Shown in pieces: positions 1-6,564 of a stretch of 64,000 bases of DNA. The notes beneath the pieces were generated by a model that was given only the letters and a program-made list of their open reading frames with translations, ran no database searches and was not told the origin of the DNA. A program made the position numbers and the translations under genes. The DNA is from a virus: positions 1 to 64,000 of IMG/VR virus record IMGVR_UViG_3300044655_001269, one strand, 5' to 3'. Numbering within the stretch: the first letter of the stretch is position 1; every line of letters begins with the position of its first letter.

Positions 1-17
1 ACTACGGAGTAAAAGAT

Positions 18-311
18 ATGAACATTGAAATCGCACCAAAAGAAACAGAGATTCAAGCCAACTGGTATGATGCCAGCCAATACTGCTTTTCGCTTAATAT
101 CAACGAGAAAACAGGATGGCGTTTACCAACCACAGACGAACTAACGCAGATTTATGAATCGGAAAATGAGTTTGAGGAAGATTACTACTGGTCATCTACT
201 GAGTATAATGATGTCAACGCATGGAGTAATCATATGTCAATCGGGATTCAGAGTTACTACGGTAAGAGTTACGGTGACGGATACGTCAGAGCAGTTAGAA
301 CCATCGATTAA
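18..311 (+). CDS. DUF1566-type small protein
   Basis: A 97-residue protein with the DUF1566 (Lcl C-terminal-like) signature: W-x-D-A near residue 17, a central GWRLPTTDEL motif near residues 34-43, a YWSSTEY motif and a terminal VRAVRT. In larger proteins this fold is related to C-type-lectin/formylglycine-enzyme-like modules; no catalytic role can be assigned here. It is preceded by the end of the class A leader (ACTACGGAGTAA), whose promoter lies left of the window. Four relatives sit at 53.2-55.7 kb, inside the broken terminase gene, so the phage carries a family of these. The start has GGAG 10 nt upstream. Confidence 0.8.
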   Translation: MNIEIAPKETEIQANWYDASQYCFSLNINEKTGWRLPTTDELTQIYESENEFEEDYYWSSTEYNDVNAWSNHMSIGIQSYYGKSYGDGYVRAVRTID

Positions 312-317
312 ATTTCT

Positions 318-340
318 GCGAGTGCCGATAGGCACGAGCC
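318..340 (+). repeat. GCGAG/CGAGC hairpin, copy 1
   Basis: GCGAG, then the stem TGCC-GATA-GGCA, then CGAGCC. The flanks can pair as G-C, C-G, G.A, A.G, G-C, i.e. a tandem G.A step below a variable stem capped by a GNNA loop. It lies just after the stop of the first gene. Confidence 0.6.
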
Positions 341-360
341 AGTACGAAGAAAAAAAATAG

Positions 361-389
361 TTGACAAACTTAGCGAGTAGTAATATACT
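361..389 (+). promoter_or_regulatory. early promoter for gene 427
   Basis: TTGACA, 17-bp spacer, TATACT. A 10-bp dyad (GCGAGTAGTA/TACTACTCGC) is centred just before the -10. Transcription should begin near ACCTTAAC. Confidence 0.85.
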
Positions 390-426
390 ACTCGCACCTT
401 AACAAAGCACTACGGAGTAATAGACA

Positions 427-678
427 ATGACTACAGAATTTAAAACTTGGATGCGAGTTTGTTCAATCACTGGTGAAGGTATGAACGCAGGATGGGTTAC
501 CAGCGAGGCAGACCAATACTTTAAGAATATCAAAGATGCAGTTGAATGGAGTATTGCGGCTGGATATGCCAGTTACGAAGATGCTTACGCGGATGACGCG
601 ATTTACTGGACTGATTGGGCAGATTCTGACGATGAACCACAAGCAGTAGAATTTAACGGTAAAATGTACCACGAATAG
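427..678 (+). CDS. small acidic protein, unknown
   Basis: An 83-residue acidic, tryptophan- and tyrosine-rich protein (WTDWADSDDEP near residues 59-69) with no recognised domain or signal peptide. It has its own promoter and a class A leader (GCACTACGGAGTAATAGACA) with GGAG placed 10 nt before ATG, so it is a one-gene unit. The next promoter begins 3 nt after its stop. The composition suits a small soluble host-takeover protein, which is inference only. Confidence 0.75.
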   Translation: MTTEFKTWMRVCSITGEGMNAGWVTSEADQYFKNIKDAVEWSIAAGYASYEDAYADDAIYWTDWADSDDEPQAVEFNGKMYHE

Positions 679-681
679 AAC

Positions 682-710
682 TTGACAAACCTAGCGAGTA
701 GTTATATACT
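682..710 (+). promoter_or_regulatory. early promoter for gene 747
   Basis: TTGACA, 17 bp, TATACT, with a 9-bp dyad GCGAGTAGT/ACTACTCGC across the -10. Confidence 0.85.
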
Positions 711-746
711 ACTCGCACCTTAACAAAGCACTACGGAGTAAAGACA

Positions 747-986
747 ATGAGCGAACAATACCAAACAATCACCTTAACAGAAACCAACTTAAACCGTTTG
801 TCTAGTATCTTAGACTACTTGCTAGAATCTGAGGCAGATAGTTTCGAGGAGTACATGGTAGAACACTTTGACAATGACTTCTCGATTGATGACGAGGAGG
901 CTTTTGAAATCGCACTAAAAGATGATAGAGTCCACCATATCTTTAAAACGGCAGAGTTACTAGCCAGAGCATACGAAGACCAATAA
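747..986 (+). CDS. small acidic protein, unknown
   Basis: A 79-residue acidic protein, probably helical. It starts with MSEQYQTITLTETNLNRL and closely resembles the product at 7789 in layout (ITLTE, then NRL/ERI, then an acidic middle, then a final ALLARAYE/AKRALDEQ helix), so the two look like divergent paralogues. The leader is class A with GGAG 10 nt before ATG. The 12-mer CTAAAAGATAAT follows the stop and abuts the next promoter. Confidence 0.75.
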   Translation: MSEQYQTITLTETNLNRLSSILDYLLESEADSFEEYMVEHFDNDFSIDDEEAFEIALKDDRVHHIFKTAELLARAYEDQ

Positions 987-1001
987 CCTAAAAGATAATA
1001 C

Positions 1002-1030
1002 TTGACAAGGTGATAGTTATCAACTAAACT
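1002..1030 (+). promoter_or_regulatory. early promoter for genes 1067 and 1321
   Basis: TTGACA, 17 bp, TAAACT, with a 10-bp dyad GGTGATAGTT/AACTATCACC. Confidence 0.85.
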
Positions 1031-1066
1031 ATCACCACCTTAACAAAGCACTACGGAGTAAACACA

Positions 1067-1264
1067 ATGACAATCAAAGAACTAATTACAGTATTATCCA
1101 CATTCGATGCAGACTTACCAGTAGTGGTATCAGTTGCATACGCAGATGAACAATTCACAATAGATAAAAATCGTGTTGGATTGGCATGGATTGATAATGG
1201 TGACGATATTTCCACCCAATGCGTAACATTAGAAATTGATGCAGATAACGATTGTATCATCTAA
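1067..1264 (+). CDS. small protein, unknown
   Basis: A 65-residue protein beginning MTIKELITVLSTFDADLPVVV. This pattern (helix, then D-x-D-L-P-V-V-V strand) is common in small phage proteins of unknown function. No cysteine pair or membrane segment is present. It has a class A leader. Without a terminator it is followed by a strong hairpin (1276-1300) and a second gene, so the two probably form one transcript. Confidence 0.75.
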   Translation: MTIKELITVLSTFDADLPVVVSVAYADEQFTIDKNRVGLAWIDNGDDISTQCVTLEIDADNDCII

Positions 1265-1275
1265 ACAACATACAT

Positions 1276-1300
1276 GGCTCGCGAGCGCAACGCGCGAGCC
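1276..1300 (+). repeat. GCGAG/CGAGC hairpin, copy 2
   Basis: GGCTCGCG...CGCGAGCC is a perfect 8-bp stem and also contains the GCGAG-CGCAACGCG-CGAGCC pattern. It precedes the promoterless gene at 1321. Confidence 0.65.
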
Positions 1301-1320
1301 TAACCTAAGAGGCACTACCA

Positions 1321-1482
1321 ATGAACATAAATGAAATCAAAAACCAAATCAGTGAAATGACATACGATGAACTGGAACTCAAGTTTGAGTTGTATTCAGA
1401 ATTAGAATCAAGAGATGCTTTTACTGAAGTTATGCAAGAGTTACTAGCCATTGAATTAGACCGCAGAGAATCTGAAGACTAA
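1321..1482 (+). CDS. small helical protein, unknown
   Basis: A 53-residue protein, rich in Glu and Leu and predicted all-helical (MNINEIKNQISEMTYDELEL...). It is too short for default gene callers but is preceded by the class B leader AAGAGGCACTACCA, with AGAGG spaced 9 nt from ATG. No promoter of its own is seen, so it should be read from the promoter at 1002. Its stop TAA is the TAA inside the repeat CTAAAAGATAA. Confidence 0.75.
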   Translation: MNINEIKNQISEMTYDELELKFELYSELESRDAFTEVMQELLAIELDRRESED

Positions 1483-1490
1483 AAGATAAC

Positions 1491-1519
1491 TTGACAAGGT
1501 GATAGTTTCCAATTAAACT
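1491..1519 (+). promoter_or_regulatory. early promoter for genes 1555-1779
   Basis: TTGACA, 17 bp, TAAACT, with a 10-bp dyad GGTGATAGTT/AACTATCACC. It starts 8 nt after the previous stop. Confidence 0.85.
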
Positions 1520-1554
1520 ATCACCACCTTAACAAGCACTACGGAGTAAATGAA

Positions 1555-1776
1555 ATGTATAAAGTCGAATTTGATAGTATCACAGGTTACAAAGTTGCCA
1601 TATACTTCAATAACAATCTAACAGTTAACACATCAGAAAAAACAGACTATAACGGTAAAGTGGTAGGTACTGAGGTTTATGTCATGGACGGAAATCACAA
1701 TAACGGTGGTTGGAGAGTAGACCACACCTACGAAGAAGTTATCTCACTAATCGATGCGGCAATCAAAGGTAATTAA
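1555..1776 (+). CDS. small protein, unknown
   Basis: A 73-residue protein, beta-rich in its first half (MYKVEFDSITGYKVAIYFNN) with a helical C-terminus (YEEVISLIDAAIKG). No domain recognised. Class A leader with GGAG 9 nt before ATG. The next gene starts 2 nt after the stop, indicating a two-gene operon with translational coupling. Confidence 0.75.
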   Translation: MYKVEFDSITGYKVAIYFNNNLTVNTSEKTDYNGKVVGTEVYVMDGNHNNGGWRVDHTYEEVISLIDAAIKGN

Positions 1777-1778
1777 TC

Positions 1779-2231
1779 ATGAAAAACATATACTGGAACA
1801 ACCTAGGCAAAATGCAAAACGAATATAACGCATTAAAAGAAATCGTACCAAAAGCAGGTAATGCTGGAACGGTAGAGGGTGAGATGATGAGAGCAATTGG
1901 CAGAGTATACTATGATTACTATCAAAACGGTTTAAAATCTAACACCAGTGGCGCGGTAAACTTCTTGTTTGATTGCGACATTAAATATTCAGTAGGCTTG
2001 GCAGATGTGTTATTCGACATAAAGTTAGAATGCAATACAGGTACCGTCACTGGGCAGAACTTAGACAAGCCAATGGAAAGACTGGTTGATAGAGTTACAA
2101 GCTATGTAGCGGCAAAGAAAGGCAATTATACACCAAGTGATGTAGACATGGAACAGTTTGCAGATAATGACTTTAATGAACTCGATTTTATCGATGACTT
2201 TGAAGAAGAATTCATGCCGGAATTTTACTAA
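1779..2231 (+). CDS. phage protein, unknown
   Basis: A 150-residue protein with a strongly acidic tail (about 20 Asp/Glu in the last 40 residues, ending DDFEEEFMPEFY). The middle has alternating strands and helices. It shares a transcript with gene 1555 (2-nt gap). The acidic tail could be a DNA-mimic or protein-docking tail; that is speculation. Confidence 0.75.
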   Translation: MKNIYWNNLGKMQNEYNALKEIVPKAGNAGTVEGEMMRAIGRVYYDYYQNGLKSNTSGAVNFLFDCDIKYSVGLADVLFDIKLECNTGTVTGQNLDKPMERLVDRVTSYVAAKKGNYTPSDVDMEQFADNDFNELDFIDDFEEEFMPEFY

Positions 2232-2238
2232 CGAGTTG

Positions 2239-2268
2239 TTGACAAATGCAGGTATTTTAGGGTAAGAT
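2239..2268 (+). promoter_or_regulatory. early promoter for genes 2296-2749
   Basis: TTGACA, 18 bp, TAAGAT, with a 9-bp dyad TGCAGGTAT/ATACCTGCA. The leader is shortened to AACTTAACAGAGGATA, without GCACTAC. Confidence 0.75.
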
Positions 2269-2295
2269 ACCTGCAACTTAACAGAGGATAGCGAC

Positions 2296-2484
2296 ATGGA
2301 CACAATAGAACAAACCTTAGCAACCCATACAGGAGTGGCTAAGTCCCAAGTAAGAAAGTTAACACCAGTAAGTTACTTTATCGATGAATGGGTTAAAACA
2401 ACTTCACTGAATAACCAAGAATTCAAAGCAACCTTTGCACAAAACTTAGTTGGCACAATAGCAACCATAGAGAAAAGACAATGA
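2296..2484 (+). CDS. small protein, unknown
   Basis: A 62-residue protein (MDTIEQTLATHTGVAKSQVR...), mostly helical with a basic patch. Its ribosome site is AGAGGATA, one of the few early leaders lacking GCACTAC. Its stop overlaps the ATG of the next gene by 4 nt (ATGA), which implies translational coupling to the secreted protein at 2481. Confidence 0.7.
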   Translation: MDTIEQTLATHTGVAKSQVRKLTPVSYFIDEWVKTTSLNNQEFKATFAQNLVGTIATIEKRQ

Positions 2485-2747
2485 AGAAATTACTACTAGC
2501 ACTAGCCATTTTTACCACCAATGCACACGCGGTTATTGATGTACCAGACTTCCCAGACGAAACAGGATTCTATGACCATGTACATTGCAGTGGCGAAACC
2601 TTGTATCAGATTTGCCCAGATAAGTTTACGGTAGAGTATGTTATCATTAACCATAAACAAATTCACTTACCAAGAACTGATACGAAAGCTAAACAGATGC
2701 CATTAACACCAGACATTGACCTTAAACACAACTATAGAGTACAGTAA
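2481..2747 (+). CDS. secreted or periplasmic small protein
   Basis: An 88-residue protein with a clear signal peptide: two Lys, a hydrophobic core (LLLALAIFTT) and an AHA cleavage site before VID near residue 18. The mature part of about 70 residues has two Cys (C36 and C44) that could form a disulfide. It would act in the host periplasm. No known fold is recognised. It overlaps its upstream neighbour by 4 nt. Confidence 0.75.
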   Translation: MKKLLLALAIFTTNAHAVIDVPDFPDETGFYDHVHCSGETLYQICPDKFTVEYVIINHKQIHLPRTDTKAKQMPLTPDIDLKHNYRVQ

Positions 2748-2748
2748 C

Positions 2749-2904
2749 ATGAACTTTGATGCAAATGAAGTAGACTTGATTAAAACTGCCTTAGAATACA
2801 TTATTGAGTTTGGATATGAGTTTTCAGAAGAAGATGACAGCGAACGCCAAGACATGAGAACCTTGTTACAGAAAGTTGTTGACAGCAGTTCGATTATCTT
2901 TTAG
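2749..2904 (+). CDS. small acidic protein, unknown
   Basis: A 51-residue acidic protein starting MNFDANEVDLIKTALEYIIE, two predicted helices. The start chosen is the ATG 1 nt after the previous stop; a longer frame from 2716 would overlap the preceding gene. Its last codons and TAG stop coincide with the spacer and -10 (TAGAAT) of the next promoter. Confidence 0.65.
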   Translation: MNFDANEVDLIKTALEYIIEFGYEFSEEDDSERQDMRTLLQKVVDSSSIIF

Positions 2905-2907
2905 AAT
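2879..2907 (+). promoter_or_regulatory. early promoter inside end of gene 2749
   Basis: TTGACA, 17 bp, TAGAAT. The spacer contains TTATCTTTTAG (2894-2904). It serves the membrane protein gene at 2937. Confidence 0.7.
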
Positions 2908-2936
2908 AGCCACAACTTAACAAAGAGGCACTACAG

Positions 2937-3185
2937 ATGGCAACTTACGAACAGAAACCAAGATTAGTAGAAGTATCAGATAACTTTAGGGGATTAAGAG
3001 CATTTGTTAGTGGTATTGCGATTGGCGCGTTGATTGCGGGTATTGCGGTATTCACCCACTTCCAAAAAGACATTGCAACTAACTACTGCAAGATTTACTT
3101 TACAAACATAGGTGGGTTTGTATTCCATAAGAATCGAATCTACCACTTAGACGGTATGCAAGACTTAATGGATAGTAAGAAATAA
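2937..3185 (+). CDS. small single-pass membrane protein
   Basis: An 82-residue protein with one transmembrane segment near residues 22-41 (FVSGIAIGALIAGIAVFTHF), a basic N-terminal side and a C-terminal domain of about 40 residues. It probably sits in the host inner membrane. The leader is class B (AAGAGGCACTACAG), with AGAGG 9 nt before ATG. Function unknown. Confidence 0.75.
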   Translation: MATYEQKPRLVEVSDNFRGLRAFVSGIAIGALIAGIAVFTHFQKDIATNYCKIYFTNIGGFVFHKNRIYHLDGMQDLMDSKK

Positions 3186-3186
3186 G

Positions 3187-3215
3187 TTGACAACCTAAAA
3201 GATAATTGATACCAT
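3187..3215 (+). promoter_or_regulatory. early promoter for genes 3250-3963
   Basis: TTGACA, 17 bp, TACCAT (weak). The spacer contains CTAAAAGATAAT (3195-3206). No dyad is visible, unlike most neighbours. Confidence 0.6.
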
Positions 3216-3249
3216 AGACCCACCTTAACAGCACTACGGAGTAAACGAG

Positions 3250-3609
3250 ATGAAACAATATGTAGTTGAATTACAAGAGTTATACGAAGGCGAATACTTA
3301 GATGCAATCATATTTGAATGTATGGCAGATGATGCAGACCATGCAGAAGAACAAGCCAGAGATGCTTACTTTGGTTGCGAAATTTTAGAAGTTAAACAAA
3401 CCAGAACAAGAGAACAACTTAATGCGTTAATCGAACAAGCATTCATAATTGTAAAAGATGACGTTGATTATGTGATTGATGGCTTATCACCAGAGGATAA
3501 GATGATTCATGTACATACAGTTGATGATGGCGAACAATACATACTCTCATACGATGAGATTACAGACGAAGATTTAATCTACGGATTACAGATACTTAAC
3601 CCAGCTTAA
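3250..3609 (+). CDS. phage protein, unknown
   Basis: A 119-residue acidic protein with mixed alpha/beta pattern; the N-terminal part (MKQYVVELQELYEGEYLDAIIFECMADDADHAE split into strand-helix) resembles small phage proteins that process an amino-acid-rich surface but no family is identified. Class A leader. It is followed by a GCGAA/TGAGC hairpin and the next gene without a new promoter. Confidence 0.75.
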   Translation: MKQYVVELQELYEGEYLDAIIFECMADDADHAEEQARDAYFGCEILEVKQTRTREQLNALIEQAFIIVKDDVDYVIDGLSPEDKMIHVHTVDDGEQYILSYDEITDEDLIYGLQILNPA

Positions 3610-3631
3610 CTAACAACTTCACCGTTAACGT

Positions 3632-3653
3632 GCGAACCGCGTTAGCGGTGAGC
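3632..3653 (+). repeat. GCGAG/CGAGC hairpin, copy 3 (co-varied)
   Basis: GCGAA-CCGC-GTTA-GCGG-TGAGC. The outer G-C pair of other copies is replaced by A-T while both G.A mismatches stay, a compensatory change that supports the structure. Confidence 0.65.
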
Positions 3654-3670
3654 TAACAAGGAACGATAAC

Positions 3671-3970
3671 ATGAAGTTTGAAGAAGTAGTAACAAGTCCA
3701 ATGGCGGATTTGTTCCAAGAATACGTTGATAACCATACCAGTGAAACAACCTTTAAGGCGTTGTTGACTGATAATACAGACAGAACCCACTTGTTTATTG
3801 GCGAGGATGTTATCATCATCCCAGCCGCTAAACAAAGAATTTTCGAAGGTAACTTTGGTTTAAAGTACATGAACGCAAAGCATAAGGTACAGATTGGTAA
3901 CTGGCTTATCTATAAAGCCACTGACGAAACCGTAGCAGATATAATCGCAAGAGAGGTAGAAAATGCCTAG
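3671..3970 (+). CDS. phage protein, unknown
   Basis: A 99-residue protein, no membrane segment or cysteines. Its ribosome site is AAGGAACG after the hairpin, not the shared leader. It overlaps gene 3963 by 8 nt, so the two are translationally coupled. Function unknown. Confidence 0.75.
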   Translation: MKFEEVVTSPMADLFQEYVDNHTSETTFKALLTDNTDRTHLFIGEDVIIIPAAKQRIFEGNFGLKYMNAKHKVQIGNWLIYKATDETVADIIAREVENA

Positions 3971-4466
3971 TAGTACAGTTGCATGGGTAAGAGAAGGCGG
4001 TGTCGTTGAATCCGTCTATATCCACGAGGGAAGTCTAAAAGAGGTTGGACGTTATCTTTTAGCCAACATCGACCAAAGTAACATCTCTAAATTGATGTTG
4101 ATTGGAGATAGAGCAGAAATAACGGATGATACTGGTGACCTAGATGAAAGTGAGATACACAAGACACTCAATCATCTTTTAGATGAAACTAATGCTGATT
4201 ATATCTTTATCTATAATCGAATTGGTTTTTGGGAAGTTGCCACTCGTTCGGATAAAACATTGCATAACCTTGAAACGGTACTATTGCAATTAAGCCAAGA
4301 GAACGAGTTTACAACTAAACAAACCGAAGTTGAAATGATTGATGTTGAACAACTCAAGGCAGAAATCATTGATGAACTTATGGAAATCCTACCAGACGTT
4401 ATCTTAGATAAGTTTGATGAACGGATGTATACCATCTTTGGTATCAAGCCAGCAACAAGACACTAA
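3963..4466 (+). CDS. phage protein related to the product at 9305
   Basis: A 167-residue protein whose start (MPSSTVAWVREGGVVESVYIH) matches the pattern of the product at 9305 (MATRSTIAMVLPNGTIQSIY): S-T-x-A-W/M-V, then a turn, then V/I-x-S-I/V-Y-x-H. The C-terminal 60 residues are an extra helical, possibly coiled-coil region (MIDVEQLKAEIIDELMEILP). This is a widespread phage family of unknown function. Overlaps gene 3671. Confidence 0.75.
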   Translation: MPSSTVAWVREGGVVESVYIHEGSLKEVGRYLLANIDQSNISKLMLIGDRAEITDDTGDLDESEIHKTLNHLLDETNADYIFIYNRIGFWEVATRSDKTLHNLETVLLQLSQENEFTTKQTEVEMIDVEQLKAEIIDELMEILPDVILDKFDERMYTIFGIKPATRH

Positions 4467-4471
4467 CAGTT

Positions 4472-4492
4472 TACCCGCTGTGCAGGCGGGTA
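4472..4492 (+). repeat. ACCCGCTG hairpin, copy 1
   Basis: TACCCGC/GCGGGTA, 7 bp, loop TGTGCAG, followed by ACACCTACGCACACGAGG before the next start. Related elements occur near 10140, 14282, 14750, 16237 and 17095. Confidence 0.6.
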
Positions 4493-4515
4493 CACCTACG
4501 CACACGAGGCACTCT

Positions 4516-4692
4516 ATGACAAATTTAAGTAAAGCGATGACTTCAATCGCAACAGGTATGGCACTAGGTTCGATTGGTGACTTAGGTTTAATGACTAGCC
4601 AGTGGTTAACGGCAATTATTGCAATAGCAGTTGGCTTTGGGTTAATCTGTTTCGGTTTTGTTTTATTAGGTACACAGTCATGCGTAAAATAG
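4516..4692 (+). CDS. small hydrophobic membrane protein
   Basis: A 58-residue protein with a strong transmembrane segment near residues 31-51 (LTAIIAIAVGFGLICFGFVLL) and a moderately hydrophobic N-terminal helix. The ATG at 4516 was chosen because it follows the class B-like leader CGAGGCACTCT; upstream ATGs lie inside gene 3963. Its end overlaps the lipoprotein gene at 4680 by 13 nt. A small membrane protein overlapping a lipoprotein resembles lysis cassettes, but identity as a holin or spanin is unproven. Confidence 0.65.
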   Translation: MTNLSKAMTSIATGMALGSIGDLGLMTSQWLTAIIAIAVGFGLICFGFVLLGTQSCVK

Positions 4693-4880
4693 CCTATATA
4701 CTTTTAGTTTCTTTGTATGGTTGCCAAATGCCACCAACAGTAATGATGCCACCACCATACGAAGAACACAGGTCACCACAGTATCTATTACAGCAATACG
4801 CACCACTCAATGGCGCGGCATTAAGAGTATGCTGTGGGCATTTACGGCATTGTTTGCCGCATCAAAGTGATAGGTGCTAA
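4680..4880 (+). CDS. putative small lipoprotein
   Basis: A 66-residue protein with a lipoprotein signal: MRKIAYILLVSLYGC, lipobox LYGC with Cys15, followed by a Pro/Met-rich stretch. The Pro-rich mature part of about 50 residues is like outer-membrane spanins (o-spanins), which are often encoded overlapping an inner-membrane partner, here gene 4516. The assignment is tentative because the membrane partner lacks a clear periplasmic coiled coil. Confidence 0.55.
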   Translation: MRKIAYILLVSLYGCQMPPTVMMPPPYEEHRSPQYLLQQYAPLNGAALRVCCGHLRHCLPHQSDRC

Positions 4881-4881
4881 T

Positions 4882-5145
4882 ATGAACATAAACCCAATAT
4901 CCATTGCTGGTAGTTTTACCAGACACGAAAGTGACTTAGCGCACGTGGCTAAAGCACTAAAAGATAATTTAGACAATAGTATCTTACTAGGTAAAACTCA
5001 AGTGAACAAGGTACACCACCTAGAAGAAGTTGCCAATAAGGTTATACTTGATTCACAAAATACAGATCCTTTTTGGATTAACTCGATTGGTAATCTAGCT
5101 GATATGAGTAGACATAACTACGTTTTTGTTGGTAAAGTTGTTTAA
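4882..5145 (+). CDS. phage protein, unknown
   Basis: An 87-residue soluble protein beginning MNINPISIAGSFTRHESD. The start is the ATG just after the stop of 4680 (an upstream ATG at 4834 lies inside the lipoprotein gene). The segment ALKDNLDNS uses the repeat CTAAAAGATAAT as codons for LKDN. Function unknown. Confidence 0.6.
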   Translation: MNINPISIAGSFTRHESDLAHVAKALKDNLDNSILLGKTQVNKVHHLEEVANKVILDSQNTDPFWINSIGNLADMSRHNYVFVGKVV

Positions 5146-5153
5146 GAAAAAGG

Positions 5154-5182
5154 TTGACAATGGGTACATTCTAAAAGATAAT
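5154..5182 (+). promoter_or_regulatory. promoter of a structured RNA
   Basis: TTGACA, 17 bp, GATAAT, where the -10 is the end of CTAAAAGATAAT. The 12-mer forms the loop of a 9-bp dyad GGGTACATT/AATGTACCC. No gene follows; the transcript would be the RNA at 5189-5338. Confidence 0.75.
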
Positions 5183-5188
5183 GTACCC

Positions 5189-5338
5189 AACTTAGCGAGT
5201 GCCGATAGGCACGAGCCTAAGAGCTATCAGTAAGTGGGTCTGCGGGTGTCCTCAAGCACCCAATACAAGGCTTGAGCCAGTACATTTTTCGTTAATACGT
5301 TAAATCTTAATAATGGTAGACTTACTTACTGATAGTTG
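5189..5338 (+). ncRNA. candidate structured RNA with H-type pseudoknot
   Basis: No reading frame fills the space between 5146 and 5414, yet it has its own promoter. The RNA begins with a GCGAG/CGAGC hairpin (5195-5217). A perfect 12-bp stem then pairs 5224-5235 with 5324-5335. Inside it, GGGTG (5244-5248) pairs with CACCC (5257-5261) and CTCAAG (5251-5256) with CTTGAG (5271-5276); this interleaved order is an H-type pseudoknot. There is no obvious U-tract terminator. The architecture suits a ligand-binding or protein-binding RNA, but no known class is recognised. Confidence 0.6.
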
Positions 5339-5349
5339 AAAAAAAAGAG

Positions 5350-5378
5350 TTGACAACAGGGTACAGAATAACTATACT
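5350..5378 (+). promoter_or_regulatory. early promoter for gene 5415
   Basis: TTGACA, 17 bp, TATACT, with an 8-bp dyad (one mismatch) GGGTACAG/CTATACCC. Confidence 0.85.
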
Positions 5379-5414
5379 ATACCCACCTTAACAAAGCACT
5401 ACGGAGTAAAGACA

Positions 5415-5915
5415 ATGGGTTGGTTATCTTTTAGAAACACTGGCAAACAAGCAGTAGTTAGACAAATTAAATTAGACTATGATGCAATAACTCAATGGTC
5501 GTTGGTTGGCAATAACCTATGGGGTTTGTACACAGTATCACAAAAAGACGTTGATTATAATCCTAACAATGTGTTAGGTCAAAAGGTTATTCTGTTATTC
5601 AGACTTGAATACTTTAAAAACGATAAAGGTTATGGTTATAAAGATATGTGTGAAAGTATGCACCCTTATCAATATAACTGCCCTTTGAAGTTTTTAAAAG
5701 AGGCAACAGTTACTTGCCAAGAGTGGCGCGATGAAGTAGTTAAGTTTCACGAAAGTAACCGTAACTTACGCAAACAGGTTGCTAACTTAATGATTGATGA
5801 CATTATTCAATTAAAGCATTCAAGAATCAAAGAAGTCAAAATTGTATCGGTTAAACCACTTCTAGGTGCTTATGCTGGTGTGGTTTATAAGATACCTAAA
5901 AACATGATTGCATAA
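5415..5915 (+). CDS. DUF6927-like protein
   Basis: A 166-residue protein. It starts MGW and contains GYGYKDMCESMHPYQYNC near residues 74-91, then a C-P-x-x-F-L segment. This matches my recollection of the DUF6927 family (F-G-Y-K-D-M-x-E-S-M-x-P followed by C-P-x-x-I-L), found in phages and plasmids; its function is unknown. A basic helical region follows (ESNRNLRKQVANL). Class A leader with GGAG 10 nt before ATG. WLSFRN near the start encodes one copy of the dispersed repeat on the opposite strand. Confidence 0.75.
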   Translation: MGWLSFRNTGKQAVVRQIKLDYDAITQWSLVGNNLWGLYTVSQKDVDYNPNNVLGQKVILLFRLEYFKNDKGYGYKDMCESMHPYQYNCPLKFLKEATVTCQEWRDEVVKFHESNRNLRKQVANLMIDDIIQLKHSRIKEVKIVSVKPLLGAYAGVVYKIPKNMIA

Positions 5916-5920
5916 AACAG

Positions 5921-5949
5921 TTGACAACTAAAGCGAGTAGTAATATACT
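5921..5949 (+). promoter_or_regulatory. early promoter for gene 5986
   Basis: TTGACA, 17 bp, TATACT, with a 10-bp dyad GCGAGTAGTA/TACTACTCGC as at 361. Confidence 0.85.
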
Positions 5950-5985
5950 ACTCGCACCTTAACAAAGCACTACGGAGTAACAACT

Positions 5986-6189
5986 ATGTTTATCAAAGCA
6001 ACTAAAACAGAAAAACTACGCGGTTCAACTGCAACGCATGAAACATTAGTAATACTAAACACGGCACTCATTAAGTTCATAAGCCTGTCATCTAAAAATT
6101 CAACATTGGTAGTTTATGATAACGATATTGGATTTGAAGTAATGATTCCATACCAAGAATTTTTAGATTTGTTAACCGAAAAAAACTAA
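5986..6189 (+). CDS. small protein, unknown
   Basis: A 67-residue protein with alternating beta strands (ETLVILNTALIKFISLSSKN) suggesting a small barrel. Class A leader. The TAA stop is supplied by CTAAAAGATAAT. Function unknown. Confidence 0.7.
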   Translation: MFIKATKTEKLRGSTATHETLVILNTALIKFISLSSKNSTLVVYDNDIGFEVMIPYQEFLDLLTEKN

Positions 6190-6199
6190 AAGATAATCG

Positions 6200-6228
6200 T
6201 TGACAACTGGGTACAGAACAACTATACT
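6200..6228 (+). promoter_or_regulatory. early promoter for gene 6265
   Basis: TTGACA, 17 bp, TATACT, dyad GGGTACAG/CTGTACCC. Confidence 0.85.
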
Positions 6229-6264
6229 GTACCCACCTTAACAAAGCACTACGGAGTAATAGAC

Positions 6265-6489
6265 ATGACTACAAAAGAAAAAGCAATTAAAATAGCAATT
6301 AACACATTCTTATCTGAATATGATAATGATGCCGTTAAAACGTATGAAATGTTATCAAATGAATTAGCAGATAGTTTTGACTGTATTGATTATGCTACGA
6401 TATGGGAAAAATTTGAAGATGATACTATCAGTGAAGTGGTGGAATATATGGATAATTTAATTGATTCAATAGTCAAAGCGTTTGACTAA
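6265..6489 (+). CDS. small acidic protein, unknown
   Basis: A 74-residue acidic, helical protein (MTTKEKAIKIAINTFLSEYD...). Class A leader with GGAG 9 nt before ATG. The stop TAA lies in the following CTAAAAGATAAT. Function unknown. Confidence 0.7.
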   Translation: MTTKEKAIKIAINTFLSEYDNDAVKTYEMLSNELADSFDCIDYATIWEKFEDDTISEVVEYMDNLIDSIVKAFD

Positions 6490-6499
6490 AAGATAATGC

Positions 6500-6528
6500 T
6501 TGACTTTGGGTACATCATCTTTTAGAAT
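6500..6528 (+). promoter_or_regulatory. early promoter for gene 6565
   Basis: TTGACT, 17 bp, TAGAAT, dyad GGGTACAT/ATGTACCC with CATCTTTTAGA as the loop. Confidence 0.85.
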
Positions 6529-6564
6529 GTACCCACCTTAACAAAGCACTACGGAGTAAAGACC

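Noticed and set aside
1110-1130. Another antisense hairpin (ACC-AGTAGTG-GT) inside gene 1067
   Set aside because: The stem has only three pairs and lies in a well-formed coding frame; likely chance.
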